A stretch of DNA of 64,000 bases, from the NCBI RefSeq assembly GCF_040807025.1, contig NC_090952.1, positions 1,550,001 to 1,614,000 of the forward strand. Reading direction: 5' to 3'. This DNA is from Struthio camelus (lineage: Eukaryota > Chordata > Aves > Struthioniformes > Struthionidae). The translations under genes and the position numbers were made by a program. Position 1 is the stretch's first letter. Each line of letters begins with the position of its first letter. The notes under the pieces were generated by a model, which was given only the letters and a program-made list of their open reading frames with translations, was not told where the DNA came from and searched no databases. This document shows, in pieces, positions 24,401-36,830 of the stretch.

Positions 24401-27400
24401 AATAAACACCATGTTCTCTGGAAAGGCTAGGTTTGCACCTGGACTTGTGGAAAAAGGCACAGGTAGGAGGTCGATATGATTGCCTCAGTTCTGGTTAGCC
24501 ACTTCCCATCCTCCAGCAGCCTAGCACACAGTATTCTTGCTTCTAAGAAAATGAGAAAACGGTAACCAGGCAGCAGACACACACCATAGTGAACGTGTGG
24601 CTGGAAGCAGTGCCAGCAGCGCACGTGGCCCTGCATAGACACCACATGCCTGCTCTGATCTGACTAGGGCTGGGTTTCTCCCCACCCAGCTCCAGTGGGA
24701 CAGAGTTCTGCAGCACACTTGCCCTGTCCTCTGCTATCCATGCCCCAGGCCAATTATGAGGACTGGAGTGGAGCTGGCACCCTAGGAGCCTTGAGAACCC
24801 CAGTTTGCTTGCTGCCAGACCACCAGCCCCTCTTCACATTGCGTGACCAACCTAGGCAGGGGGATGGGAGGGGAGGTCTCTCCCCATTTTGGACCAGACT
24901 GGGACCAGGACATGGTGCCTTCTGTCCCATCTGGCTGGGCTGGTAGCCCCCGGTTCATGCCATAGCTCCTAGCCGCCATTGGGCACAGGGTGACACACAG
25001 CAGTGTTGCTCTGGGGCTGACCATGCCCAGCTCCTCCAGCACCCTCAGCTCCCGGTGTCTTGGGCCCTACAGAGCATGAATTCCTGTCCTGGCAGGCTCA
25101 ATGCAGGTCTGGGGACCCTTTACAGAGCCCCACACAAAGTACAGCTCAGCCTCGCTGCTCCCAGGGCTCATTGGCCCTTGTCCAGTCTCCTCCAAGCTGG
25201 CCCAAGGGAGGAAGTAATGCATCTCAGGATGTGCTTGTTCACGCTGATTATTTTTGCAGCATCCTCATCACAAATACACAAAAGGGACCTGTGACTCTCT
25301 CCTCCAACTGCCTCTGTCAGCCTCAGCCTCTCTCTGCTCTTTAAGGTACTTAGTGGAAGGTGACTGGAAGGCAGCAGCCCTCCCAGGCTGTGCAGCCCTT
25401 AGACAACCATATTCCTTCAGGCCAGCAGATGCCATAACCCCCATCTCAATCCCTCCCACCCTCTGTCACTCAGGCAACTCCCAAACCTCTACCCAGGGTC
25501 CCCAGGAAAGGCCATCCTATTGGAGGAGCTGCTGGAGGGACCGTGCCTGTAGAGCTCCGAGCACAGCAGTAAGGTCAGCCCGCTGAGCCCTTAGTGGCAT
25601 GCTGGGACACATCACTGCCCTGAACTGGTGGCAGCTGGCAGTAACACCTGTGAGCATGTCCAAGTGTTAGGCTGAACCCCACACAATTGCTGTTTTTCCC
25701 ATTGTAGGTTTGGCAGGAAGGTGCTGGCCTTAGCTCCGTGCCACCCTGTCCTGACAGAGGAGGCAGGAGGTGCCTGTTAGACTCTTGGGCACAGGAGAGC
25801 TGCTCATCTTGGAGCTGTACCTCCTTTTAGTCTGACCTAGATGGGGATTTGTTTGGGATAGTTGCAGAGGTCAATCTGCACAAGGATTAACAAAGTCCAT
25901 GATTGTGGCTGGATATTTCATGCAGTGTGTTACACCTCATTAGCACCATCAGCACTTGATGGCCCTTTATGCTGCGGGGCCAATGGCACAAACGTGAGCC
26001 ACTCATACCGTACTGAGAATCACAGGCAGCACCCAGCACTGTGGAATGCCCGTTGCTGCCCTTGGCTCTACCCTCCTTCCGGCACGTGTGGCTTTTTCTG
26101 GGCAGGCACTGGTGAGCACGTCACAGGCCCTGGAGGTGCCATGAGCCCTGGAAAGGCTCCTACAGTTGTTGGGACAGCTGGCCTCGCAGCATGGCCTAGA
26201 GTGATGTGGGCCACCCGACTCAAGGGGCTAGCCAGCCCACGAAACCCCAAGTGCAAACCAAGTCCTCCTCCCAGCAACACCCAGAACAAACAACCCCTCC
26301 AACATGTCACTAGGTCTGTTATTTTGCTGCAAGGGTGTATCAGCCATGACATATTTGGGGGTTGAATATATTTATATATGTAGTCGCTTAGCAACATTTT
26401 CAGTCATCTTGCTGGGGTGTGAGCTGGCAAATGGCCTCCATGGAAGGCAACCACATGTGGTTCCCACAACAGGAAGTGGCTAGTTCCTGAGTCATGCATC
26501 ACAGCAACTCAGAGACCAGGCTGTCAGCTGGGCTGGAGGGGGGCTTTTAAAAACAACCTTCCCACACATGCCAGTACCTCAATTTATGCTGCCCACAGAG
26601 GGAAAGCAACTGTGGGTGGAATAAATACCAGACTTGGAGTTAGACTGCAAGGGTGAAACACCTGGGTGCAATGACTCACAGGGGGAAAAACATCCCAAGT
26701 GACATTAGGGTCACCCCCATCACCAGCCACCCACTGCATGCAGGACATGGACAGTCCCAGCAGCTCTTGCTGCTCTGACCCCTTTGATGTTAGATGCATC
26801 TTCCCACAGTGTGGCATGCCCCAGCCTGACCCCACCACACAGCCAAGCACAATGGAACACCACCTCCACCCCCAGTCCATCAGCCCCATCTTTCAGCTGC
26901 CCTTTGAGGACTCAGGGGCCTTTTGGGGAGGCATATCAGCACCCACATCATGCAGCACAAGGAGACTGATAGCAGGAACTGCCCCTACTGTAGCCTGCTG
27001 TACCCAGGGCTCATCTAGGACCACTCAGAAATGCCAGCTGAGCTCTACAGCCTGGCTCTTTCCAAGGACATCAGCTGTCCAGGAGGGCCAGAAGTAGAAA
27101 GGCACAATCTCATTCCATCCTGGACTGTCCTTCCTCCTGAGCACTCAAGTTTGCAGCATTGACATCTATTCAGCTGACTCTGGGTCACAGGCCCCAAGCT
27201 GGCAAATTATATGACCAGCACGCTCATGGACAGCACATCCCATGAACTAAGTGGTGGGTGAGAAGCAAAAACTGCCTCATTTCCTACTCAGACACTTGCA
27301 ACAGTGATGCACATTGCACCGCTCCATGAGGAAGTCGCAGGGAAGGAAGGGTAGCATCGTGAGACAAGAGGCAAGCAGAATCTCTCCACCCTCTCCCCAT

Positions 27401-28540
27401 GAGTTCCTCCTGCTCATCATACATTCAAGAAGCAGTTTCTGTGGAGGGAAAACTTCTTTCAGGTGGACTGCGCATCCCACACAACTGCCAAATCTTGCCA
27501 AGCCAGAGGGCTGCAAACCCATGTCCCCTGAGCTCTCATTCCCAGGGTTGTTGCAAGTGGCAGTAACCAACAAAACATCCCCAGGGCTCATCCTTCAGCA
27601 AGTGAAGTCCCCAGAGCAACATTTGTATGCCATGTCACCCACAGACACCCCAGCCTTTCTAAATGTATTGGGAATAAAACCATGGCTGCCAATTTGGCTC
27701 TATGATGGAGTCTAGCTCTCCTCTTTTTTTCTTTAGGTCAACCAAGAAATACTCCCTGGGATGTATCTTCAGGGTAAAAACACATGGCTTTCAAGAGGAG
27801 AATCAAGCCTACAGCTGTTTCTCCCAAAGCCAGGGGATGTGAGCCTGAGGCACGAAGAAGCCATGCTCTAAAACAGCACAACAGCCAAACCATCCTGACA
27901 CAGCATCAGGCCTCCCAATGCATAAGATCCAAGCCCTGAGATGCTGCAGTGTACATCGCTTCCCCATAGGGCTCCCACAGCCACCCTGGGTGCCTTGCAA
28001 AAATTCAGTCGTGCCTGGGAGAAGGTCCTTGGGAGCTATCCCAACCAGACAACCTACACATATTGCCATTACAGACTGTAAGAGGGCTCCTTCTTGGCAG
28101 CCATGGGCTGGTGTGGGACCTGACCCCACTGGCACGTCCATGGAAGGAGCAGGGGAATACTAAATGCACCTGGAAGTGGTCCAGGCTCCACAGCACCCCA
28201 GGGCAGCCTCCCACTGGAATTGAGTGAAGGCCCTCTTGGCCAATTGAGGAACTAAAGGGGCCAGTCTTCCAGCAGAGATGGAGTTGGAAAGGAACACCAT
28301 GCTCCAGACAACATCCAACTGGCCCACCTTGCGTTCTGGCTGGCTTCCCTATGCTGTCCCAGAGCCAGAGCCCACATAAAGGGAAATCTGAGCAGCTGCA
28401 ATGGGGCTTTCCATGGTCCCAACAGAGCAGGACACTTCCCCAGAGGGATGCAAAGAAACAAGAAGGGTTTAAAGTCCTCAGGACCCATTGGGGAGGACTC
28501 TAAGGGCCCCTCAGCATCTGCCACAAAGGCTGGCTCTCCC
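21458..28540. other. Intergenic region, no gene supported
   Basis: There is no exon chain, RNA gene or repeat family that I can identify. Scattered open frames of 60-170 codons on both strands have no family resemblance or consistent splice structure. Confidence 0.5.
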
Positions 28541-28550
28541 CACCATTCTT

Positions 28551-30280
28551 TTTATTCACCCACTTCTCCCCAGGAGAGAGCTCAGAACAGGTCAGGTAAA
28601 GGGCAATGGCTCAGGGACAAATTAACCTAGCCTCCCCCAAATTCTGCCCCAGCCATATGCAGGCAGCTTGAGCCCAAACACTAGGCTGTGGTCCTTCCCT
28701 CTGCCACACTCCTTTCACCCCCTCCTCCTCAGGTGGAGGAAGGCTGCTTAATGCAGTCTTCCAAAGCCTTTCCCCAAAAGATCTCTCACCCCATACTGGA
28801 TGTAAGCCACCAGAGATGGTGCAGCACTTAGCCCTGTGATCTCAGCAGCCTGTGGTCACCCTGTGCTGCACAGGCATCCCTTTTCCCACTGCCCCTCTCC
28901 TCACACCAGCACTGCTCCCACCCCTCTCTGCCTGCCCCACAGCTCCAAGCAGTTTGGGAGACAGGGATGCATGGGGATGAGCTGGACAAAAAGACAAACC
29001 AATGCAAAGACAGACTTCTAGTCATAAAATATATACCATCTATGCACTGTATATTGCCATTTTTACAGTATTTACAGCAGCAGTCAGGGCAGAGGCACTT
29101 GGCATGCAGGCAAAGGGCCTTATCTGAGGCTATCCAGGCAGAGCAATGGGCCAGCAGTGGATGTCACTGTCTGTGACAAATATCACCATAATGAATAGGC
29201 TTTCCTGAACCAGGAGGGGACACTAAGGTGCCAGTGAAGTACTGCAGGCTGATCTTACCCAAAAATCAGCCATAGTTTCTCCCTCTGGCTTCAGAGGCAG
29301 AAACCTCCCAAAGCCACTGGGTCACAGCAGCTGGCCAGCCCCCCTTGTAGGGCAAAGCTTCACATCCTCACCAAGAGCTATTCAGATCTTGAGGCTGGCC
29401 AAGTCCTTCTCTACACATGGGAGCAGACCAAGGCTTAGCTTAGCTTCAACAGAGCCACCTGTGCCATTTCCAGCAGTCACCAGCCACCAAACACTGGCAG
29501 CTCTCCTGGTAATCCTAAGGCAGTGCTGAGGACAGGGCTGCTCTGTGGCTGCATTGGTGTCACCACAGAGGAGCAGTACAGCACCCTCAGCCTCCCATTG
29601 CTCCTGCTGGCAGCCTGCCCAGCACAGACACCAGGGCCTGGGGGCTCTGCACCTGCTCCTTTGGGCCCTGGCATCCTGTCTGGGAGACATGAACCCTGCA
29701 GCAGGGGAGTGCCTACAAAGCAGGGGAGTCCTCCTAGAAATCAGCTGGAGCAGTGAAACAGAATGGTGACCATCCAGCTCGGTCAGTTTACCACCTATCA
29801 CTTGTGGTTCAGCTTATGCTCAGTAATACATCCCCTACCTCCCCCCCATGTACACATACACACACTATTGTCCTGAAGATGGACATTCTCTGGCTGCTCG
29901 TCAGAAAGTCTGAACAGATCAAAGTCCATCAGTGCTAAGAGACTGGCACAAACAGATACTCCAGAACTTACACCCCAAACACTCAGATGCAGCATCCTTC
30001 TTCGCTTGGTGCCAGTCAAGGAGGCAACTGTAAAAGCAGGTTGCAGAAGGTTGGCCAGCTCAGACAAGATCAGTCCACATTTGTGGTTGGGGCCATGCCA
30101 GATGGTGGTTGGTGCTAGGAAGGCTGTTCCCCAGCACAGAATAAGACCACATGGCATGGAAGTGCGGTCCTCTGCATAGGCAGTGGAAGAAGTGGGCACA
30201 GAAACAGAGGGTACATCAAGGACACTCCAGGCTCATCTGCTGTGGATCCTCCTCTCCAAACTCTCCACCAAAACCACATC
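28551..30280 (-). other. Probable 3' UTR of the RGCC-like gene
   Basis: Minus-strand sequence after the stop codon at 30281. The first clear AATAAA on this strand is at 28551-28556, giving a UTR of about 1.7 kb. It contains a Pumilio-type TGTAAATA element at 29069-29076 in an AT-rich patch that stands out from its surroundings. The end point is inferred, not shown. Confidence 0.35.
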
Positions 30281-30288
30281 TTACATCT
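30281..30288 (-). CDS. RGCC-like exon 5, only eight coding bases
   Basis: A strong branch and pyrimidine tract (TTTTTATCCCCTTGCTTGTCCTGCAG) precedes AGATGTAA. With the G left by exon 4 this gives Glu-Met-stop. The Met-stop ending matches the end of RGCC, which supports the splice despite the tiny size. Confidence 0.75.
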
Positions 30289-33200
30289 CTGCAGGACAAG
30301 CAAGGGGATAAAAACAGTGAGTCCACTGCAGAGAGTAGCAAGGGGCTGCACAGCACAGTGAAAACCCCCACCCAGAATAACTAGCAGTGGGTGTTGGAAC
30401 AGAAACCTGAATCAGGACTCTGGCTCTTGCTTGTAGTGACTCCCAGTATGACTCAGGGCCCACAGAGGCAACATTTCCTCATCAGCCAACTCATTTTGGA
30501 CACTCAGAGGGAAGGGAAGAAGCTACTGAGAGTCAACTCATTGTGTCTGTGTGGGGAGGTGAGGGGAAAGGGGAGTTCTCACTGCCTCCAGCCTGCTACC
30601 CAGAGTTCCTTCAGAGTGGGATTGTGGCCACTGTGCCTCAGTTTCCCCAGCTGTGAAGCTATGGGGACTCCCCAACTTCACAAGGCTGCAGAGCTGCCTG
30701 GGTAAGCAGCTTTCCATAGTTTCCATAGTTTTTCTGTGTTTTCTCCATAAACTTTCCATAGCTTATCTACCATCTTCCCCATGCTACCTGCTACCAAGCC
30801 CTTTGTCAGGAAGAAAGAACTGTTTTTTTGCAGAGTCAGACCAACGTGCCTGTGCTTTCAGAGGACCAGGCTCCCACAGAGATTGCTCAAGGGTGGGAAA
30901 CCTAGGTTGGGCCATATCACTATGAGAAAATACTTCCTCCCTCCATGCTCAGTTCCTTTCTTGCAGCTTAAGGGCTTTTCTTTGCAATCAGAAAGATATT
31001 GGAGGCACAGAGCCACAGCAACACCTGTAGGCCTTCCTACAAATGCCAGCCTAAAATAGCTCTATATAATCTACTGTTTTGCCATCTTTCCTCCAGTTTT
31101 TCATTGTATGGCCAGCCTGGGCTTCAAAACCCCAACCCCCTCCAACAGGGCAGCACTGCCACCCACACCTCACAAATTGGTGAAACTGAAGTACAAGGGA
31201 AGAGGCACAAGCAGTGGAATTTCTTCCCCAGCTGAGAGCTTGAAGGCATTCACAGATGCTATCTAGATGGGGCCCAGAACTGAAGGAGTTCACTACAGGA
31301 ACAAGATTCCACCTCTGCTGCTAAAGACAGTCTAACCCTTCTTGAGTGGGAATCCCAGCTATGAATAGTGCTGGGCAAGGCTCTTCTGAGCCAGATGAAG
31401 CAGCAAAGCCCCAGTCCAGGGGTTGTGCCATGCTGTGTTCCTGGGACAGGAGAAGGGTAGAACATGGCCAGACTTGCCATGTAGACTGAACTGGCACCCC
31501 GAAACAGAGAGGGTGATTTGTGCCCTGACTGCACACTAATGTCACAGCACAGCCAGTTCTGGAGAAACTACAGGCATCATGAAGGCTGTCCCATGCTTGG
31601 GCCAAGTTGTAGTGATCAGGGCTGTATACATACCCTCTAGCACTTTATCCAGATCTGCAATGAACTCTTCCAGCTCCTGTGTGTCTCCAAGCTTAGCTAG
31701 TGGACAGAAAGACACCCTGTCAGGCTTCTCCTTCTCTTCCTGCTTTAGTTTAGGTTAAACAAGGATCCCTGACCCTTGTTTCTGATGAAAATTGCTCAGG
31801 CTACCTACTGCTTTCATAAGAGTCATGCGCACGTCTGTGCAGACTGCCCGTGAACACATGGGATGGAGGTTATGTAACAGCTGCATTTGCAACAGGTTCT
31901 AGAGCAAACACTGCACAGCTCTAGAATAAACCCAAAAGCCTGTGAGCACAGTGTCTCTGTGGGTCAATGCATCTCTAGGGGATTAGAGTCCTTATTTGTA
32001 TCAGGACACTGAAGGCACCACAGATATGCAGTGATGAATCTTTCAAAGCAGTTGTCCAGCACTGCCAGGTTCTGGACTCCTGCACTCACATGGGGCTTAA
32101 TACCTGATCTATCAGGAATCTTCTCTAGGGCCAGTATGTTCCCCTCCACATACATACAGGGGTTGCAGATCAGAGCTGGGAGTTACAGGGCTGAGGAGCA
32201 AGCAGTCTTACCCATAGGACTGCCTGAGGGCAGCATGGAAGGGAAATCCCCGGGACTAATTCTGACCTAAAGATACAGGACATCTCCCCCCACCACCAGA
32301 ACTAGCCTTCTTCAGAAGGAGCTCTACCCTCCTCCCAGCCCACTTAGCCCCAAACTCTGGAGGCTGGGACATTCCCAGAAGGTATTGTACAAAGCAGCAC
32401 CCTGAAACCCAGCAAGGGCAATTCAGGCTGAATATCAGGAAAACAAAGGCAGAACCTCATCCTCCCACTCACATGAGTTAAGTTAGCAAGGTTAGAGTTG
32501 GATCAGTGCATAGTGGGAAGAAAACTACAGCTTAAGTCCCCTGCATCGTTTAATCTCTGCAAGATCTCCTGAATAGGGTCCTGGCTCAGTCTAGGACTAA
32601 CTGATAACATGCTAAACCAGCTTCATATCCGTTGCAGGATCCAGCCAGGGCCTCAGATCACAATATCTCTCCAAATCCTGCAACGCACCACAGGCATGCA
32701 CACACACACCCCCTTCACAGGCCAGAAGGATGCCTGTTGCCGCTGAGCCAGAAAGGGGTGATCTCAGGTGCCAGATATGGGACTTCCCTTATTGCTTTAG
32801 ACTCTTCTCACCAAGAACACACATGCCTAAGAAAACTCTTGCAAACAGCCTTTCAAACATATTCCAGCCTTACCTTTAGAGGTGTAAGCATTAGCAGGAG
32901 CATTGAGATCTTCCTCACTGGAGTTTAGACTGCTTCCTGGGGATGAGCTGGTACCTGCAGTTGCAAAGCATCAGTCACTGTCCAAGGCCCATAGGTTGCA
33001 GAACCAGGGGCCTAGCTTGTACATGGAAGAGGATCCCTAGTTTACCTACGCTCTTGGACAGCCCATTTGCATTTTTGCCACAAGGAACACTTAGAAAAGG
33101 GAACTGAGCTTTTCTACCAGAGGCCTAATAGCATCAAGTTCCCCAGGTACAGCCATGGGGAATCCCTAGGGTTATTACAGAGAACAGAGAGGATCAGAGG

Positions 33201-35086
33201 GAAACAATCATGTCAAGCCCAGTGCAATTCTGTAGCAGTCAAGCCAGCAGATGCTGACAGGTGCTGACCAAGAAAGCTAGATCCAGTGGTCATCGCAGCC
33301 CTCCCAGACAAATCCCAGTGTTACTCATACAACCCTCAAGAGACGAGTCAGACAACTCAAAGGCTGGATCAGCAGTAAGTTTAGTGATTTACCACAGAAG
33401 AACCAGAGTGCTCAAAGCCGTTCTGTCCTGATAGCAAAGCTATCCTCCCCCACAGCTCCTAGTCGCTTAGCCCCAGACTCACTCTCTAGCTCATCAATGC
33501 CACTGTCATATACACTGTGGCCCACTTTCCTCTTCAGCTCTTCCAGATGCTGTTCATACTGACATGCAGGGCCCCTGTCAAAGTCCTCAATCACCTCATC
33601 AAACTCCTGCAAAAGGCTGCTTAAGTCATCCGGCAGTGCTGTGGGACAAGAAAAAAAAACAAAACAAACTGAGGTTTCAGACAGGTACCAGGCAAACAAC
33701 CCCAGCCAAAGCTTTTCTGGAGCAGTAACAGGCTGGTGACAGAACAGGCCTAGGCTCTGTACCACAGGGCAGCTAAGCTGCTCCAACAGCTTTGCAGAGG
33801 CAGGGCAGAAACTCTGTTCAGTGCAGCAAGCTTGGGGTTCACTTTTTCCCCTCGCTTCCCTGGCAGAGCTCTGAGCACATCCAAATCCTTAGAAAGCACA
33901 GTAGTCCTTCCAGCTCATCCCACTGCTGAGCATGAGACAGCCCAGTAAGAGCTAATCCTGGGCTGGCAGCAGGCAGCTCCTGCCTACTGAAGTTCCTTAT
34001 TCCCCCACCCCATTCCCAGCCAGGTAGATGGGACAAGGCCAAAAAACAAAGAACAGACCAAAGAGCCTGGCACCAGGAGGAAATATTTTCAGGGAGCATC
34101 CATCCCCCTGGTGCAAGGAACAATCCTTCCAGGCCAGTGCCCTGTAGGTAACAGTTTTGATCCTGGACCCAGCTTCTCCCTGCACCTTCAGGCAAGGCTA
34201 TAGCAGGGCCCGGACATATTTTGAGCACAGTTCATCATCTTAAATATACTATAGCTTGTAACAAGGCAGCAGGGCTGCAAACAGACCTATTGAGGTCTGG
34301 TGGCTGCTCCATAGGGATACATCACAAGAATGCCCTCAAAGCCAATGGCATTTACTCCATCCCCTTCTGAAGGCAGGGAGACTCCAGCACGCACAAGCAT
34401 ACTGCACCTCACCAGACCCCATTGGCCAGATTGGGCTGACTGAAAAAAACAGAGAGCCCCCACTTGTACTTCCACCCCATGTTAGGATTCTACCCCATGA
34501 AGCCAGCCTAGCCCTGGGGAGGGAAGACTGGGGCAGCACCACTGCAGAGAGCTGAGGACAGCACTGCCTTCAAGGGAGAGCCACACAAGGGCCAGCCCTG
34601 AGCTCAGGTCACTTTTGAAAGGGAGCTCATGGAAAGGGACAGCAGGCAGGAGAATGTGCACAGCCAGGGCACACTGACAGAGCATTGCAGGAAGACCTGG
34701 TGTGGCCTCCAGTGATACAGGCCAGGCCAAAAGGCCCAGCCAGGCAAACATAAGGCCAAGGTAGAAAGCCAGCTGGGGGGTGGCCTTGACCTTTGTTTTG
34801 CAGCTTTTAAATCACATCCTTCTCCCAGAGCAAACAATAAGCACTGTGTTGGGCTCACTTCCTCCACACTTTTTCTAACAGGAGTCATCACAAGGAGAGG
34901 GGAAAAAAAAGCACGTGCAAGCCTCTTCCAAAAGCGGGTGGCACTCGGGTGGGCCAGGCCCCGCACAGCAGGGCACCTGTCCAGAGCAGACCGGGGACGG
35001 GGCAAGCCCCGAGGCGACGCCACAACAGCGCGGCACTGACAGCTAAGCGGGCGGCAGCACTCACCGGCGGCGGGCTCGGCGGCCAT
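30281..35086 (-). CDS. RGCC (RGC-32) paralogue, complete five-exon gene
   Basis: Five exons (35065-35086, 33483-33638, 32874-32954, 31634-31696, 30281-30288) join in perfect phase to 330 coding bases, 109 residues plus stop. The N-terminal half carries LLQEFDEVIEDFD and a QYEQHLEELKRK segment followed by SVYDSGIDE. A serine-rich linker (SSSPGSSLNSSEEDLN) leads to the C-terminal block AKLGDTQELEEFIADLDK and ends in Glu-Met. Human RGCC, as I recall it, has the same architecture: a CEFDAVLADF-like start, YEEHLERMKRR, and [22 protein letters not shown] at the end. RGCC binds CDK1 and responds to TGF-beta and p53. Divergence is too great for the conserved RGCC orthologue, so I infer an ancient paralogue. 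A CpG/TATA-like promoter lies just upstream, and the next gene downstream of the window order is an ARHGAP36-like RhoGAP. Confidence 0.85.
31634..31696 (-). CDS. RGCC-like exon 4 (conserved C-terminal block)
   Basis: It encodes AKLGDTQELEEFIADLDK then VLE, and ends GAGG|GTATGT. Phase 1 in, 1 out. This block is the part most alike between this protein and RGCC. If the donor were ignored the frame would run on for about 30 unrelated codons. Confidence 0.85.
32874..32954 (-). CDS. RGCC-like exon 3 (Ser-rich linker)
   Basis: It runs from a TTGCAACTGCAG acceptor to a G|GTAAGG donor, phase 1 in and out. It reads SSSPGSSLNSSEEDLN then APANAYTSK, probably disordered. The SP and SSEED clusters are plausible proline-directed and casein-kinase-type phosphosites (inference). 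Confidence 0.8.
33483..33638 (-). CDS. RGCC-like exon 2
   Basis: The acceptor follows a long T tract (TTTTTTCTTGTCCCACAG) and the donor is A|GTGAGT. It encodes LPDDLSSLLQEFDEVIEDFD and then the YEQHLEELKRK and SVYDSGIDELE segments. Phase 1 in, 1 out. This is the most diagnostic exon of the RGCC family resemblance. Confidence 0.85.
35065..35086 (-). CDS. RGCC-like exon 1
   Basis: An ATG in the context GGGACCATGG (strong Kozak) opens MAAEPAA plus one base, followed by a G|GTGAGT donor. Phase 1 out, matching exon 2. It lies about 125 bases downstream of a TATA-like box. Confidence 0.8.
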
Positions 35087-35300
35087 GGTCCCGGGGGCGG
35101 CAGGAGGAGGAGGAAAAGGAAGAAAGACCAAAGGACTCTGCGATCCCGACCTACGCCACCGCCCCAGCCCCAGCGGCAAAGCGGCGCAGCCCGGCCGAGC
35201 GCGCTAAGTCTTATACCGGCGACCCCGCCCCGCGCGCCGCTCCTGGCCAATCAGCGGCGGCTCCCGGGGCGGGGCGGGGCCGCGCTGCGGTGGGGGCGAG
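35087..35300 (-). promoter_or_regulatory. CpG-island promoter of the RGCC-like gene
   Basis: On the minus strand a TATAAG motif lies at 35210-35215, about 125 bases before the ATG, flanked by GC boxes (GGGGCGGGGCGGGGCC at 35269-35285 and CCCCGCCCCGCG at about 35223). The whole 34.92-35.54 kb block is CpG-rich, so divergent transcription to the right is possible. Confidence 0.6.
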
Positions 35301-36585
35301 CACAGAGCCGGGACGGGAGGCGGGAACCTCACCCTCCCGGCCGCCCCGGGCCCCCGGGGCAGCGCCCCCCTCGCCCCGCTCAGCTCCTCCCCCCCTCAGG
35401 TCGCCCCTTGCCTTTGCTCTCGGTCGACACTCAGGCCTGCGTCCTCTTCGCACACGCTCGGCTCGGCTGCCCAGACGACACCCTGCGGGGGCCGGGACCC
35501 CCCCTTCTCGCCACGGGACAGCGAGGCTGAGTGAGGTCATCCCTACTGTGGAAATAACTTATGTTCTCGAGATCCTTGAAGTTCCTCTTAAGTGCTCGGT
35601 TTCTCCATGCATCTCGCTCAAGAGCTTAACCTCTCTTGAAATGCAGAATGATTTTTCCATGCTGTGTTCACTCGCTTTCAGCCAAGCTTTGCCTCCTCTG
35701 CTCGGGGCTCACCCTTTGTTCATGCTCTCCGTGGACTCAGGTCCCCTCAGTGTGGGAGAGTTTGTTTCACAGCTTATTTTCTTTCTCCTCTGCTCCTCTT
35801 GCCCTTTCGCTCCTTGCTCTTTCTCCCCTGTCCCCTTGCCAAAGGAAAGCACCAGCTGCCTAATCCAATCTTGTAGTCTACAATCATTTCTACCTTTGCT
35901 TTTAACCTCTAGCTGGCTGATATTTGTGAGTTGTCACAAAGACACAGTGCAGACCACGTGCTTGGATTTTTGCCGTAACCTTAGAAAACCGACTGAAGGG
36001 ATACACTCACCCATTACAGGAGTGCATTTACTTCTCTGCACTCGTGACTTGTGCATCTTCTGCTCCTACCAGGAATGAAAAGCCATCAATATATTCTGAC
36101 CTTGTGTTTGCATTAATACAGCAACTGTCTGGGGTGGAGACAAGGGGGGGCAATGGAGGTAGTGTGCTCCAACTCTGGTCTGTTGGTTTGGAAATGGTGA
36201 GTTCAGGCTATGATTGCTTTTTACAGAGGTTGCATTCCCCTAACTGCCTAAAATCTCATCAGTCCCTCTCAATAGATCTTTTCTGAGGAGGGATGTGTGT
36301 GTTAAAGATAATTCTGTTGGAAGCCCTAGGTATTTTAAGGTCGAATCCAAATTTAAGGACCACTGTTTACATGAGGGGAGAGAGCTGAAAGCTGGTTTGT
36401 CCTTTCTAGGTTTAGGATGATTGGTGGTTTTGACTTGGTAGGCAGTTTCAATCCATCCTGCCTTGGTGGATTCCAGACTTGGTCAAGAGCTCTGAAATGT
36501 TTTTTGCCATCCCTGAATTATGAAAGTGAACACCCTTTGGGAGGATGAGCATATCACAGGGGGAGACTGTAGTCTGCAGAGGACA
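35301..36585. other. Right half of CpG island and flank, no gene supported
   Basis: A 262-codon open frame starts inside the CpG island on the plus strand, but the first third is GC-driven and the rest shows no family features. It could belong to a divergent non-coding transcript. I cannot support a protein here. Confidence 0.4.
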
Positions 36586-36586
36586 A

Positions 36587-36830
36587 AACAGAATCACAGA
36601 GGGATTAAGGTTGAAAGGGACCTCTGGAGATCATCTAGTCCAGCTCCCCCCCGCTCAACCAAGGTCACCTAGAGCACGCTGCCCAGGACCACATCCAGAC
36701 GGCTTCTGAATATCTCCAAGGAGGGAAACTCCACAACATCTCTAGACATCCTGCTCCAGTGCTCGCTCATAGTAAAAAAAAAAAAAGCTTTTCCTTATGT
36801 ACAGCTGGCAATTCCTGTGTGCAACGCTTC
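36587..36830 (-). mobile_element. CR1 LINE 3' fragment
   Basis: A minus-strand CR1 tail starts CAGAATCACAGAGGGATTAA and continues through the reverse complement of the last ORF2 codons (SLEIFRSRLD-like region). It is disrupted by an A run at 36775-36786. Old and truncated. Confidence 0.85.

Noticed and set aside
35290-36078. 262-codon plus-strand open frame
   Set aside because: It begins in the CpG island where stops are rare, changes character completely afterwards, and shows no domain, splice or family evidence.
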